Shown in pieces: positions 54,369 to 62,264 of a stretch of DNA of 64,000 bases; within the stretch, counting starts at the first letter, position 1; every line of letters begins with the position of its first letter. A model generated the notes under the pieces. It did not search any database, was not told where the DNA came from, and was given only the letters and a program-made list of their open reading frames with translations. The stretch lies in assembly GCF_041916735.1 (NCBI RefSeq), contig NZ_JAYRYY010000012.1, one strand, 5' to 3'. The position numbers and the translations under genes are program-made. Source of the DNA: Zoogloea sp016790385 (lineage in GTDB: Bacteria > Pseudomonadota > Gammaproteobacteria > Burkholderiales > Rhodocyclaceae).

Positions 54369-55168
54369 GCGGGACGCACCCAGTGCAGCGTCATCAAGGG
54401 CGGCGGAAAGCGGAATCCCAGGCGGGCGTAAAGATTGAGCACCCGGTGATTGCGCGCCACGATGCAGGTCTGGACCCGTGCTGCGCCGTCGTTGCGGGCC
54501 TGTTCGAGCATGGCCTCCCAGGCCCGACGACCGTAGCCGCGTCCTTGCAGGCCAGGCGCGACGGCCGTGAGGTGCCAGTAGCAGGTTCCGTCCGCCCGCA
54601 TCTCGGTGACGAAGAAGGCCACCAGGGTTGTGCCGTCGCGGAGGGCGTAAAGGCGTTGGACCGGATGATCGAGGCTGCTGCGCACCCAGTTCTGGTAGCG
54701 GATGTCTCCGATCTCCGACGACAGGCGCGGGTCCATGTGGAAGCGCTCGTTGTTGAAGGCCGATCCCGCGGCCTCCAGGATCTCGGCCATGTCGTCGGCG
54801 CCGGCGCGGCTGACCGCCAGACCGTGGCTGGACGGTGTCAGGGTGGCCAGTCCGAGTTCCGGCTGATAGAGCATCTCGATGAAGCGGAAGCCGATCTGTT
54901 CAAGGAGCATGGACTCTGCGAGCTGTTCGTGACGGAGGCGACAGCTCACCAGCATGGCGCCAGCCCTGTCCCGTGCCTCGACGAAGGCGGCAATATCGTG
55001 CTCGGCGGCCGCGTCACGCAGGGTCAGGGCGCCAATCTGCAGTACCGGCGCACCAAACAGCACGGAGTCCCAGGGGGCTTCAGACCAGACCAGTTGCAGG
55101 GATGGGGTGTCGATGCAGCCACTCAGGTCATTTTCCGAGTGGCGGCCAACTTCAGGACTGGAGGACAT
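54365..55168 (-). CDS. GNAT-family N-acetyltransferase, possibly WecD-like
   Basis: The 267-residue protein has an N-terminal region (about 1-120) of unclear fold that includes VSCRLRHEQLAESMLLEQIGFRF, as in WecD-like proteins, and a GNAT domain (about 130-260) with the acetyl-CoA loop in HLTAVAPGLQGRGYGRRAW and a C-terminal RNHRVLNLYARLGFRF. WecD acetylates dTDP-Fuc4N, the product of WecE. Given the neighbour, that is the likely reaction, but it is an inference. It overlaps the GT2 gene by 17 bases and GtrA by ATGA. The start at 55168 is chosen since the longer frame upstream is antiparallel-like low-complexity sequence within the GT2 gene. Confidence 0.82.
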   Translation of the reverse strand: MSSSPEVGRHSENDLSGCIDTPSLQLVWSEAPWDSVLFGAPVLQIGALTLRDAAAEHDIAAFVEARDRAGAMLVSCRLRHEQLAESMLLEQIGFRFIEMLYQPELGLATLTPSSHGLAVSRAGADDMAEILEAAGSAFNNERFHMDPRLSSEIGDIRYQNWVRSSLDHPVQRLYALRDGTTLVAFFVTEMRADGTCYWHLTAVAPGLQGRGYGRRAWEAMLEQARNDGAARVQTCIVARNHRVLNLYARLGFRFPPPLMTLHWVRPA

Positions 55169-56141
55169 GGGCGCTTGACGTGGGCTGGGCGGTTGCAGAG
55201 TGGGCGGCGGTTTCCTGCGCGGGCGTCTCGTGGAGCAATGTGTAAGGCGGGCGTTCCATCGAGCGGAAATGCATGCGTGCCAGGTATTCCCCGAAGATGC
55301 CCAGGGCAAACAGCTGGACGCCCGAGAAGATGGCGATGATGGAGGCGATGAAGGTAAAGCCCGGCACGGCGCTGCCAGCAATCAGATAGCGGCCGACCAC
55401 GTAAGTGAGCACGAGCATGCCGAGGGCACCGAAGACGATGCCCAGCAGGCTGGCGATCTGCAAGGGGAGTACCGAGAAGCCCGTCATCATGTTGATGGCG
55501 TGGTTGATGAGTTTTTTCAGGCTGTACCCCGAGTCTCCGATCAGACGTTCGTCCTGGCGCACATTGACCGATGAGAAGGAGGTGGTGCCCCAGGTGAGGA
55601 GCACGTCGATATTGACCGAGGGGCTGCGATAAGCCTCGAAGGCGTCGCGCAGGCGGGTGCGAAAGACGCGGAAGGCGCTCACTTTGCTGGCCGATTCGAC
55701 ACCCATGGTGCCCTGCAGAGCCAGCTTGGTGATACGCGAGGCCTGGTTCCGCAGGAAGCCATGGGTTTCGCTCTGGGGTGAGCCATAAACCACATCATGC
55801 CCCTCCTGGAGCTTGGCCAGCAGTTTGTGGATCTCCTCGGGTGGGTTCTGAAGGTCGTCGTCGATGGTGACGATGATTTCACCCCGGGCCGCACGAATGC
55901 CGCACAGCAGGGCGTTGTGCTGCCCGTAGTTGCGCGCCAGTTTGATGCCACGCACCCGTGCGTCTTTGCGGGCGAGCTCCTGGATGACTTGCCAGGTGTT
56001 GTCGCCGCCGCAGTCCTCTACAAAAATCACTTCAAACGGATGTCCCGCGGTTTCCAGGGCTGCGGTCAGGCGACGGAGAAGTTCGGGCAGAGTGGCGTGG
56101 GAGCGATAACAGGGAATGACTACGGACAGGCTGGCGGACAC
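55152..56141 (-). CDS. Family 2 glycosyltransferase with C-terminal membrane helices (GtrB/ArnC-like)
   Basis: The 329-residue protein has the GT-A fold at the N terminus (LSVVIPCYRSHATLPELL, VIFVEDCGGDNTW, LARNYGQHNALLCGI, and the metal-binding DDDLQNPPEEI) and two membrane helices near the C terminus (about 225-290; MTGFSVLPLQIASLLGIVFGALG and ASIIAIFSGVQLFALGIFGEYL). This is the layout of polyprenyl-phosphate sugar transferases such as GtrB, ArnC and DPM1-like enzymes. It probably loads the WecE/GNAT sugar on undecaprenyl phosphate for flipping by GtrA. It is the first gene of the operon. Confidence 0.92.
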   Translation of the reverse strand: MSASLSVVIPCYRSHATLPELLRRLTAALETAGHPFEVIFVEDCGGDNTWQVIQELARKDARVRGIKLARNYGQHNALLCGIRAARGEIIVTIDDDLQNPPEEIHKLLAKLQEGHDVVYGSPQSETHGFLRNQASRITKLALQGTMGVESASKVSAFRVFRTRLRDAFEAYRSPSVNIDVLLTWGTTSFSSVNVRQDERLIGDSGYSLKKLINHAINMMTGFSVLPLQIASLLGIVFGALGMLVLTYVVGRYLIAGSAVPGFTFIASIIAIFSGVQLFALGIFGEYLARMHFRSMERPPYTLLHETPAQETAAHSATAQPTSSAHVLQS

Positions 56142-56490
56142 TCGGATACCTCATGTGGGGACGGGAATGCAGGGGCTGGACGAGGGGATTGCTACTGCCT
56201 CGCTGTGCCCGACCGGCCTTGTGCCGGGCCGGGCTGCTGCACTGCGAAAAGACCCCCGGATCGGATCTCCTCTTATTCGATATTAGTAACACAGGCGTGC
56301 TTCACGCTACAACGCGGATTTGTCACGAATGGGGTCAAGTCCTGGTTTCCCTGCGGCTGGGTGGGTGAGGGTGCCACGCTGCGCCGCAACGACGGCGGAG
56401 GTGCGCTTCGACACGTTTCGGTAAAGCCCGCACGAGCGTGTCGAAGCGCCCTCCGGTATCATGGAGGCCTTGTTTTTTTGCGGCGCGGCA
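56142..56490. other. Intergenic region between the sugar cassette and dedA
   Basis: These 349 bases separate divergent genes. On the minus strand TTGTAG (56312-56307) and a TTACTA segment at 17 bases spacing could be a weak promoter for the GT2 operon. The rest holds a large inverted repeat at 56403-56449, listed separately. No small gene is supported. Confidence 0.35.
56403..56449. repeat. REP-like inverted repeat (CTTCGACACG)
   Basis: The 13-base arms GCGCTTCGACACG (56403-56415) and CGTGTCGAAGCGC (56437-56449) are perfect complements with a 21-base spacer. The CTTCGACA core resembles the CTTCGACAAGCTCAG-type extragenic repeats common in many proteobacteria. It lies 41 bases before the dedA start. 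It may be a mobile REP-like element or a regulatory hairpin. Copy number in the genome would tell. Confidence 0.5.
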
Positions 56491-57138
56491 ATGGAACTGC
56501 TCACTCAATTCATCGACATCATCCTGCACCTGGACGTCCATCTGGCGGCCCTTACGGCCCAGTACGGCACCTGGATCTACGCGATCCTCTTCGTGATCAT
56601 TTTCTGTGAGACCGGTCTGGTGGTGTTTCCATTCCTTCCCGGTGACTCCCTGCTCTTCGTCGCCGGAGCCCTGGCCGCCACCGGCGGAATGGACATCTAC
56701 GTGCTGTGTGGCGTGCTGCTTGCGGCGGCCGTGCTGGGTGACAACACCAACTACTGGATCGGCCATTCCATCGGCCCCAAGGTGTTCCGCTGGGAGAACT
56801 CGCGCCTGTTCAATCGCGCAGCCTTCGACAAGACACATTCGTATTTTGAGTCCCACGGCGGCAAGACCATCATCATTGCCCGCTTCCTGCCCCTGCTGCG
56901 TACCTTTGCGCCCTTCGTGGCCGGAGTGGCGCGCATGACCTACAGTCGCTTTGTGGCCCTCGACTTTCTCGGCGGGTGTATCTGGATCTTCTCCCTGACC
57001 TGGCTTGGTTACGGTTTTGGCAACATGCCGGTGGTGAAGAAAAACCTGTCGGTGGTGATCCTGGGCATCATCGCCATCTCCCTGATCCCTGTATTCATCG
57101 GGTGGCTGAAGAGCCGGCGGGCGCCGGTTGCCGGTTGA
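56491..57138 (+). CDS. DedA-family membrane protein
   Basis: The 215-residue protein has the DedA/VTT features: FCETGLVVFPFLPGDSLLF with acidic and Pro residues in the first re-entrant part, GDNTNYWIGHSIG, the HSYFESHGGKTIIIARFLPLLRTFAPFVAGVARM core with the conserved Arg and Pro, and a final helix. DedA proteins keep membrane potential and move undecaprenyl phosphate or other lipids across the membrane. The latter would suit the nearby sugar cassette, but they are divergent. An ATG at 56461 in frame would add 10 residues; the one at 56491 (MELLTQFIDIIL) fits the family better. purN follows after 9 bases. Confidence 0.9.
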   Translation: MELLTQFIDIILHLDVHLAALTAQYGTWIYAILFVIIFCETGLVVFPFLPGDSLLFVAGALAATGGMDIYVLCGVLLAAAVLGDNTNYWIGHSIGPKVFRWENSRLFNRAAFDKTHSYFESHGGKTIIIARFLPLLRTFAPFVAGVARMTYSRFVALDFLGGCIWIFSLTWLGYGFGNMPVVKKNLSVVILGIIAISLIPVFIGWLKSRRAPVAG

Positions 57139-57147
57139 GGGCGCCAC

Positions 57148-57792
57148 ATGAAGCATGTCGTTATTCTCATCTCCGGCCGTGGCAGCAATATGGAAGCCAT
57201 TGTCCGGGCACAGATCCCCGGTGCGCGCATTGTTGCCGTCATTTCCAACCGACCCGATGCCGGCGGTCTCGAGTTCGCCGCCCGTCACGGCATTGCGTCG
57301 CAGGTTGTGGATCATCGGGCCTTTCCCTCCCGGGAGGCTTTCGATGCTGCCCTTGCCGAGCTGATCGACGGTTTTTCCCCGGATCTGGTGGTGTTGGCGG
57401 GTTTCATGCGGGTGCTCACGGATGCCTTCGTCAGTCGTTACGCCGGCCGTCTGCTCAACATCCATCCCAGCCTGCTGCCATCCTTCCCCGGCCTGCACAC
57501 CCACCAGCGTGCCCTGGAGGCCGGGGTGCGGGTGCATGGCACCACGGTGCATTTTGTTACCCCGACCCTGGACTGCGGCCCGATCGTGATCCAGGCTGCC
57601 GTGCCCGTGTTGCCGGGTGACGATGAGGCCAGCCTGGCCGCCCGCGTGCTGGTGCAGGAGCACCGCATCTATCCCCAGGCCGTGCGCTGGTTCGTGGAGG
57701 GCCGCCTGCGCCTTACCGAGGCAGGCGGAGTGCGGGTGGAAGGTGAATCCGACGGCCCGATTGGCTGGACGGTGCCGCCGGTCGAGGCCTGA
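57148..57792 (+). CDS. purN: Phosphoribosylglycinamide formyltransferase
   Basis: PurN formylates GAR with 10-formyl-THF in purine synthesis. The 214-residue protein has VILISGRGSNMEAIV (substrate phosphate loop), VVLAGFMRVL, the catalytic Asn-His pair in LLNIHPSLLPSFPGLHTHQ, and the catalytic Asp in TLDCGPIV. Length is normal. It begins 9 bases after dedA and ends 7 bases before the DUF3108 gene, so the three genes are probably cotranscribed. Confidence 0.97.
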   Translation: MKHVVILISGRGSNMEAIVRAQIPGARIVAVISNRPDAGGLEFAARHGIASQVVDHRAFPSREAFDAALAELIDGFSPDLVVLAGFMRVLTDAFVSRYAGRLLNIHPSLLPSFPGLHTHQRALEAGVRVHGTTVHFVTPTLDCGPIVIQAAVPVLPGDDEASLAARVLVQEHRIYPQAVRWFVEGRLRLTEAGGVRVEGESDGPIGWTVPPVEA

Positions 57793-57799
57793 GTCGTCG

Positions 57800-58906
57800 A
57801 TGGCCGCAGCCGCCGGGCGTTACGACCGCACACTGGTTTTTGCCATTGCCATTTCCGCGGTGGTGCATCTGTTCGTGTTGCTTGGGCCGGCGTGGGAGAT
57901 TCCCAACGACAAGGCCAGTGTCCTGCCCCCACTGGATGCACGTCTTACGCCATTGCCCAGGCCGACCCTGAAGAATTCCGATGACAAGCGGGTGGTGCTG
58001 GGCGATGCGCCGCCACCTCGCCCGCGCCCCCGGCCGCGCAAGCCGGTCAAGGTGGCCGAGCCACAGCCTTCCGCGGCGCCTGTTGCCCAGCTGGCACCGG
58101 ATGCGGTGGCTGCGGGCAACGAGGGCGATGGTCGGGACGCGGCCGACCGCAGGGATGCGCCCCCCGAGGTTGAGGCCGAAGCGTCGGGCATTGGGAAAGG
58201 CGGCGCTGGTGGAATGCCGGCCAAGGGCAGCGGGCCGAGCCTGGGCGAGTTGTGGGCTGCGTCGGGCAAAATCCAGTACAACGTGATCCGGGGCGAGCAG
58301 AACTTCATCATCGGCCGTACCACCCATGCCTGGACCCACGATCAGGAGCATTACTCGATGGAAACGGTGATCGAGACCTCCGGTCTGGTGGGGCTGATCA
58401 AGCCGTTCCGGATGGTTCAGCGCAGCGAGGGGCGGATCGGCCCGCGGGGTCTGCAACCCGAGAAGTTCACCGTCGAACGGGATGGCCGCATGCGTGAGCG
58501 GGCTGACTTCGACTGGTCGTCCGCCAAGGTGGTACTGGTCGCGGGCGAGCGTCGGCGGGAGTTTTCCATCGCCGAGGGTGATCAGGACGTGCTGTCCTTG
58601 ATGCACCATCTGTCCTTGCAGCCGGATGGGCCGATGAAGGCCGAATTGCTGGTGGTGACGGGCAAAAGCGCTGTGCGTTCGGTGATCGAGAATCTCGGCA
58701 TCGAGGAGATCGAGGTGCCGGCGGGCCGGGTTTCCGCCTACCATCTCGGCAGCACCGGCCATCGGGGCGATCTGAAGATCGACATCTGGCTGGCCAGGGA
58801 CTACGCAAACCTGCCGGTGCGCCTGAAGATAACCGACAAGAACGGCGACGTGCTCGACCAGGTGGCCACGGGTGTGGACCTGGGCAAGCGGGCTGCGTCC
58901 GAATAG
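57800..58906 (+). CDS. DUF3108-domain envelope protein
   Basis: The 368-residue product has an N-terminal signal-anchor (about 10-30; TLVFAIAISAVVHLFVLLGPAW), a long Pro/Arg/Ala-rich linker (about 40-140) and a C-terminal DUF3108 domain (about 155-365; IQYNVIRGEQNFIIGRTTHAW, YSMETVIETSGLVGLIKPFR, FSIAEGDQDVLSLMHHLS, RLKITDKNGDVLDQV). The domain is found in betaproteobacterial periplasmic proteins next to purN, with unknown function. A charged Pro-rich linker with a membrane anchor recalls TonB-like spacers, but no TonB C-terminal domain is seen. Confidence 0.85.
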   Translation: MAAAAGRYDRTLVFAIAISAVVHLFVLLGPAWEIPNDKASVLPPLDARLTPLPRPTLKNSDDKRVVLGDAPPPRPRPRPRKPVKVAEPQPSAAPVAQLAPDAVAAGNEGDGRDAADRRDAPPEVEAEASGIGKGGAGGMPAKGSGPSLGELWAASGKIQYNVIRGEQNFIIGRTTHAWTHDQEHYSMETVIETSGLVGLIKPFRMVQRSEGRIGPRGLQPEKFTVERDGRMRERADFDWSSAKVVLVAGERRREFSIAEGDQDVLSLMHHLSLQPDGPMKAELLVVTGKSAVRSVIENLGIEEIEVPAGRVSAYHLGSTGHRGDLKIDIWLARDYANLPVRLKITDKNGDVLDQVATGVDLGKRAASE

Positions 58907-58966
58907 CAATACCGCCAGTTTGTCGGGCGCAGTGACGTCCGGCTGTTTTTTCCGAATCGGATTTAC

Positions 58967-60226
58967 ATGACCATTACCCCTGCCCAGATCCAGTCCGCCA
59001 GTCAGGCCCTTCGCTCCGTGCTGCGCTTTGATTACCCTGCCGATTCCGTGCTGTCCTGCTATTTCCGTGATCTTCGCGAGCTGGGTGCCCGCGATCGGGC
59101 CTTTGTGGCCGAGGCGGTGTATGGGGTTCTGCGGCGCAAGCGCACTTTGGAGCGGTTGTGTGGCCCGGAAGCTTCCACCCGGCAATTGGTGCTGGCGTGG
59201 CTGGCCCGGGTTGAAGGCATCACCCTGCGCCAGCTCGGTGAGGGGTTACACGGGCGCGACACGGATTTTTTCACCGAGATCAAGGGGCGGGAGACAGGTG
59301 AGCTGACCCTGGCCGAATCGGCCGATCTGCCCGACTGGCTGGCTGAGCGCCTGCTTGCCACGCTGACCGCGGAGCAGGTGCTGGCGCTCGCCCATAGCCT
59401 CAACCGGCCCGCGCCCCTCGACCTGCGGGCCAACACCCTGAAGATCGACCGGGACGCTCTCATCGAGCGCCTCAAGGCCGACGGCATCAACTGCGTGCCG
59501 GGTCGCTACTCTCCTACCGCCGTGCGCCTCGACGGCAAGCCGGCGTTGCAGAAGCACCCCTTGTTCCTGGATGGCAGCTTTGAGGTTCAGGACGAAGGCA
59601 GTCAGCTGCTCGGTTATCTGTTGCAACCGAAGCGGGGCGAGATGGTTGTTGATTTCTGTGCCGGTGCCGGCGGCAAGACCCTGCTGCTGGGGGCGTTGAT
59701 GCGCAACAGCGGCCGCCTGTACGCCTTCGATGTGTCGGACAAGCGTTTGTCCAAGCTCAAGCCGCGCATGGCCCGCTCCGGACTGTCGAACATCCATCCG
59801 GTGGTCATTGCCAGCGAGAACGACCCTCGGGTGAAGCGTTTGGCCGGCAAGATCGACCGGGTGTTGGTGGATGCGCCGTGCAGCGGCCTGGGTACCTTGC
59901 GTCGCAATCCCGACCTGAAATGGCGCCAGAGCCCGGAGGCCTTGGCTGAACTTACTATGAAGCAGGCAGCGATTCTTGCCAGCGCGGCCCGCCTGGTGAA
60001 GCCGGGTGGCCGGCTGGTGTATGCCACCTGTAGTCTGCTGGTCGAAGAGAACGAGGCCATCGTGGCGGCCTTTCTTGCTGCCAACGAAGGGTTCGCGCCG
60101 GTCAATGCCCAGGATGTCCTGACGAAACAGGGTATTGCTGTCGAATGCGGTGAACAGTTGCGTCTGACGCCGCTGGCCCACGATACCGATGGCTTCTTTG
60201 CGGCTGTGCTCGAGCGCAAGGCCTGA
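58967..60226 (+). CDS. RsmB/NOP-family RNA cytosine methyltransferase
   Basis: The 419-residue protein has an N-terminal NusB-like helical part (about 5-130; FRDLRELGARDRAFVAEAVYGVLRRKR), the PUA-like/linker region (PLDLRANTLK, FEVQDEGSQLLGYLL), and a Rossmann methyltransferase (about 215-415) with VVDFCAGAGGKTLLLG, the two family Cys motifs DAPCSGLGTLRRNPDLKW and YATCSLLVEENE. Such enzymes make m5C in rRNA (RsmB at C967 of 16S rRNA in E. coli) or tRNA. The gene is not beside def-fmt, so it could be a paralogue rather than true RsmB; the target is left open. The next gene starts at its stop codon. Confidence 0.9.
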   Translation: MTITPAQIQSASQALRSVLRFDYPADSVLSCYFRDLRELGARDRAFVAEAVYGVLRRKRTLERLCGPEASTRQLVLAWLARVEGITLRQLGEGLHGRDTDFFTEIKGRETGELTLAESADLPDWLAERLLATLTAEQVLALAHSLNRPAPLDLRANTLKIDRDALIERLKADGINCVPGRYSPTAVRLDGKPALQKHPLFLDGSFEVQDEGSQLLGYLLQPKRGEMVVDFCAGAGGKTLLLGALMRNSGRLYAFDVSDKRLSKLKPRMARSGLSNIHPVVIASENDPRVKRLAGKIDRVLVDAPCSGLGTLRRNPDLKWRQSPEALAELTMKQAAILASAARLVKPGGRLVYATCSLLVEENEAIVAAFLAANEGFAPVNAQDVLTKQGIAVECGEQLRLTPLAHDTDGFFAAVLERKA

Positions 60227-60861
60227 TGCGTAGCCTGGCCCGTTTGCTGGCCGGGCTCGCGCTGGTGCGCGTCCTGGTCGCGCCGGCCCATGCGCTGGCA
60301 CCCGAGCCGCCGCTCAATATGGCAGCGATGGGTACGGTCGAAGTGGTTTTTTCTCCTTGGAATGACGGAGAAGCTGCCCTGCTCAACGCCATTGAGGAGG
60401 CCCGGGAGCAGATCCTGGTTCAGGCGTATCTTTTCACGAGCAAACCCCTTGCCCGGGCCTTGATTGCCGCTCACCGGCGGGGGGTAAGGGTGGAGGTGAT
60501 GCTGGACGCGGAGAGTAACCGCGCTGCGTCGGCCAGTGTGATCCCCGACCTCCTGGCGGCCGGTGTTCCGGTACTGGTGGAAACGCGCCACAACATCGCC
60601 CACAACAAGGTCATGCTTTTCGACCCGGCTTCCCCCAGGGCGGCGGTGGCCACCGGTTCTTACAACTACACGCGTTCGGCACGGGTGTCCAATGCCGAGA
60701 ATCTGCTTATCCTGCGCGGCAACCCGGCGTTGGCGGGCGCCTATCTGGGCAACTGGCGGCGGCACAAGGCCGAGGCGCAGTCGCTGAACGCTGTCGACGA
60801 TTTGCCTGGACGGAGAAGGAAGGAAGATGGAAGAGAACCAGATCGCGCAGTTGCTGATTGA
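60226..60861 (+). CDS. Nuc-like phospholipase D-family protein with one HKD motif
   Basis: The 211-residue protein has a signal peptide (to about residue 25, ...VAPAHALAPE) and a single HKD domain: His126, Lys128 and Asp133 in IAHNKVMLFDP, then GSYNYTRSA with the conserved Gly-Ser and Asn. One HKD per chain means a homodimer, as in the nuclease Nuc. Activity on DNA or on lipid cannot be decided. It overlaps the rsmB-type gene by one base (TGATG) and the MscS gene by 35 bases, so its last 11 codons also encode the start of MscS in another frame. Length is normal for Nuc. Confidence 0.88.
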   Translation: MRSLARLLAGLALVRVLVAPAHALAPEPPLNMAAMGTVEVVFSPWNDGEAALLNAIEEAREQILVQAYLFTSKPLARALIAAHRRGVRVEVMLDAESNRAASASVIPDLLAAGVPVLVETRHNIAHNKVMLFDPASPRAAVATGSYNYTRSARVSNAENLLILRGNPALAGAYLGNWRRHKAEAQSLNAVDDLPGRRRKEDGREPDRAVAD

Positions 60862-62158
60862 GCTTTGGGATGACGTCCAGAATCCAGCCATTTTCTGGCA
60901 GGTGGGCGTGCTGGCATTGTGTTTGCTGATTGCAGGCTTCATTTCCCGACAGGTTAAGGCGGCGCTGCTCCGGCGGCAGGGTGCCGACCCCGCTTATGTG
61001 CGAGGCGTTGGCGAGGAGGGGTTGCGCAGGGTGATCTTTCCACTTTCGGCCTTGCTCCTGGTGGCACTGGCCCGGGTAACCCTCGACAAGTGGCATCACG
61101 TCAATCTTCTCAAGCTGGCTGTCCCCCTGTTGATGGCCATGGCGGTGATCCGGCTGACGGTCCATGCCCTTAAGCGTGCTTTTCCGCGGGCTGGGTGGCT
61201 GGCATCCTTCGAGCGTCTCTTCGCCTTCGTGGCATGGGTGGTGGTGGCCCTGCACATTGTCGGGGTGCTGCCGGCCGTCATTGATGGGTTGGAACAGATC
61301 AGCTTTCAGGTCGGCAAAGCCAACGTCAATCTTTGGGTGCTGTTGCAGGGCTTGTTGACCGTGATGTTGACCGTGCTCGTTGCGCTCTGGCTGGCCGGCG
61401 TGGTGGAAGCCCGCCTGATGCATACCGATGGACTTGATGCCAATCTCAAGCTGGTATTTGCACGGCTTTCCAAGGCGCTCTTGATCGTCCTTGCGGTGTC
61501 CATCGGATTGCCTTTGGTAGGTATCGACCTTACTGCCCTGTCGGTGTTTGGCGGGGCGCTGGGGGTTGGTCTGGGGCTTGGCATGCAGAAGATCGCCGCC
61601 AACTATGTGTCCGGCTTCATCCTGTTGCTGGATCGATCCATCCGAATGGGCAATCTCATCTCGGTGGGGAGCGAACGTGGCGTGGTCAGCCAGATCACCA
61701 CCCGTTACACCGTGCTCAAAGGCATGAGCGGTGTCGAATCCATCGTGCCCAACGAGACTTTGGTGGGGGCGGTGGTCCAGAACGAGACCTTTACCGACCC
61801 CAAGGTACGTATTGCTCTGCCCGTCCAGGTCAGTTACGCGACCGATCTTGAGAAGGCGATGGCGATCCTGGTTGAGGCTGCTGGGAAGCAAGCCCGGGTG
61901 ATGGCTGATCCGGCGCCCGCTGCCTTCGTCGAGGCCTTTGCCGATAGTGGGATCAATCTCCAGCTCGGCTTCTGGATCAACGATCCGACGGAGGGCACTC
62001 TTGGAGTGCGTTCGGCGATCAATCTGGAAATATGGCGGCGCTTCAAGCAGGAGGGGATCGAGATTCCCTTTCCCCAACGGGAAGTCCGCGTGCTCAACCC
62101 TGCGCCTGTGGCGCCGATAGAAGCCATGGGCGGCACTGTCTCGGTTCAGCCACAGTAA
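60827..62158 (+). CDS. MscS-family mechanosensitive ion channel
   Basis: The 443-residue protein has six or so membrane helices in the first 230 residues, then the family's pore-lining and beta-domain start (VSVFGGALGVGLGLGMQKIAANYVSGFILLLDRSIRMGNLI) and the C-terminal cytoplasmic vestibule. MscS channels open when membrane tension rises and release solutes. The extra N-terminal helices are longer than in E. coli MscS (286 residues), as in the larger YbdG/MscM types. It overlaps the Nuc-like gene by 35 bases. GGAAGG at about 60818 would be its ribosome site. Confidence 0.9.
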   Translation: MEENQIAQLLIELWDDVQNPAIFWQVGVLALCLLIAGFISRQVKAALLRRQGADPAYVRGVGEEGLRRVIFPLSALLLVALARVTLDKWHHVNLLKLAVPLLMAMAVIRLTVHALKRAFPRAGWLASFERLFAFVAWVVVALHIVGVLPAVIDGLEQISFQVGKANVNLWVLLQGLLTVMLTVLVALWLAGVVEARLMHTDGLDANLKLVFARLSKALLIVLAVSIGLPLVGIDLTALSVFGGALGVGLGLGMQKIAANYVSGFILLLDRSIRMGNLISVGSERGVVSQITTRYTVLKGMSGVESIVPNETLVGAVVQNETFTDPKVRIALPVQVSYATDLEKAMAILVEAAGKQARVMADPAPAAFVEAFADSGINLQLGFWINDPTEGTLGVRSAINLEIWRRFKQEGIEIPFPQREVRVLNPAPVAPIEAMGGTVSVQPQ

Positions 62159-62202
62159 GTTGGCGCCGGGCGTGCCGGAGCCCGGGTATTTGAGCGCTCT
62201 CC

Positions 62203-62231
62203 TTGGTTTGGGGAAAGGGCTCGAATAGAAT
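62203..62231 (+). promoter_or_regulatory. Sigma-70-like promoter of the desaturase gene
   Basis: TTGGTT (62203-62208) and TAGAAT (62226-62231) are 17 bases apart, 33 bases before the desaturase ATG. The -10 is good, the -35 keeps TTG only. Confidence 0.5.
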
Positions 62232-62264
62232 TCGCGCACCATTCGAACAAGGACGCACGGCCTG

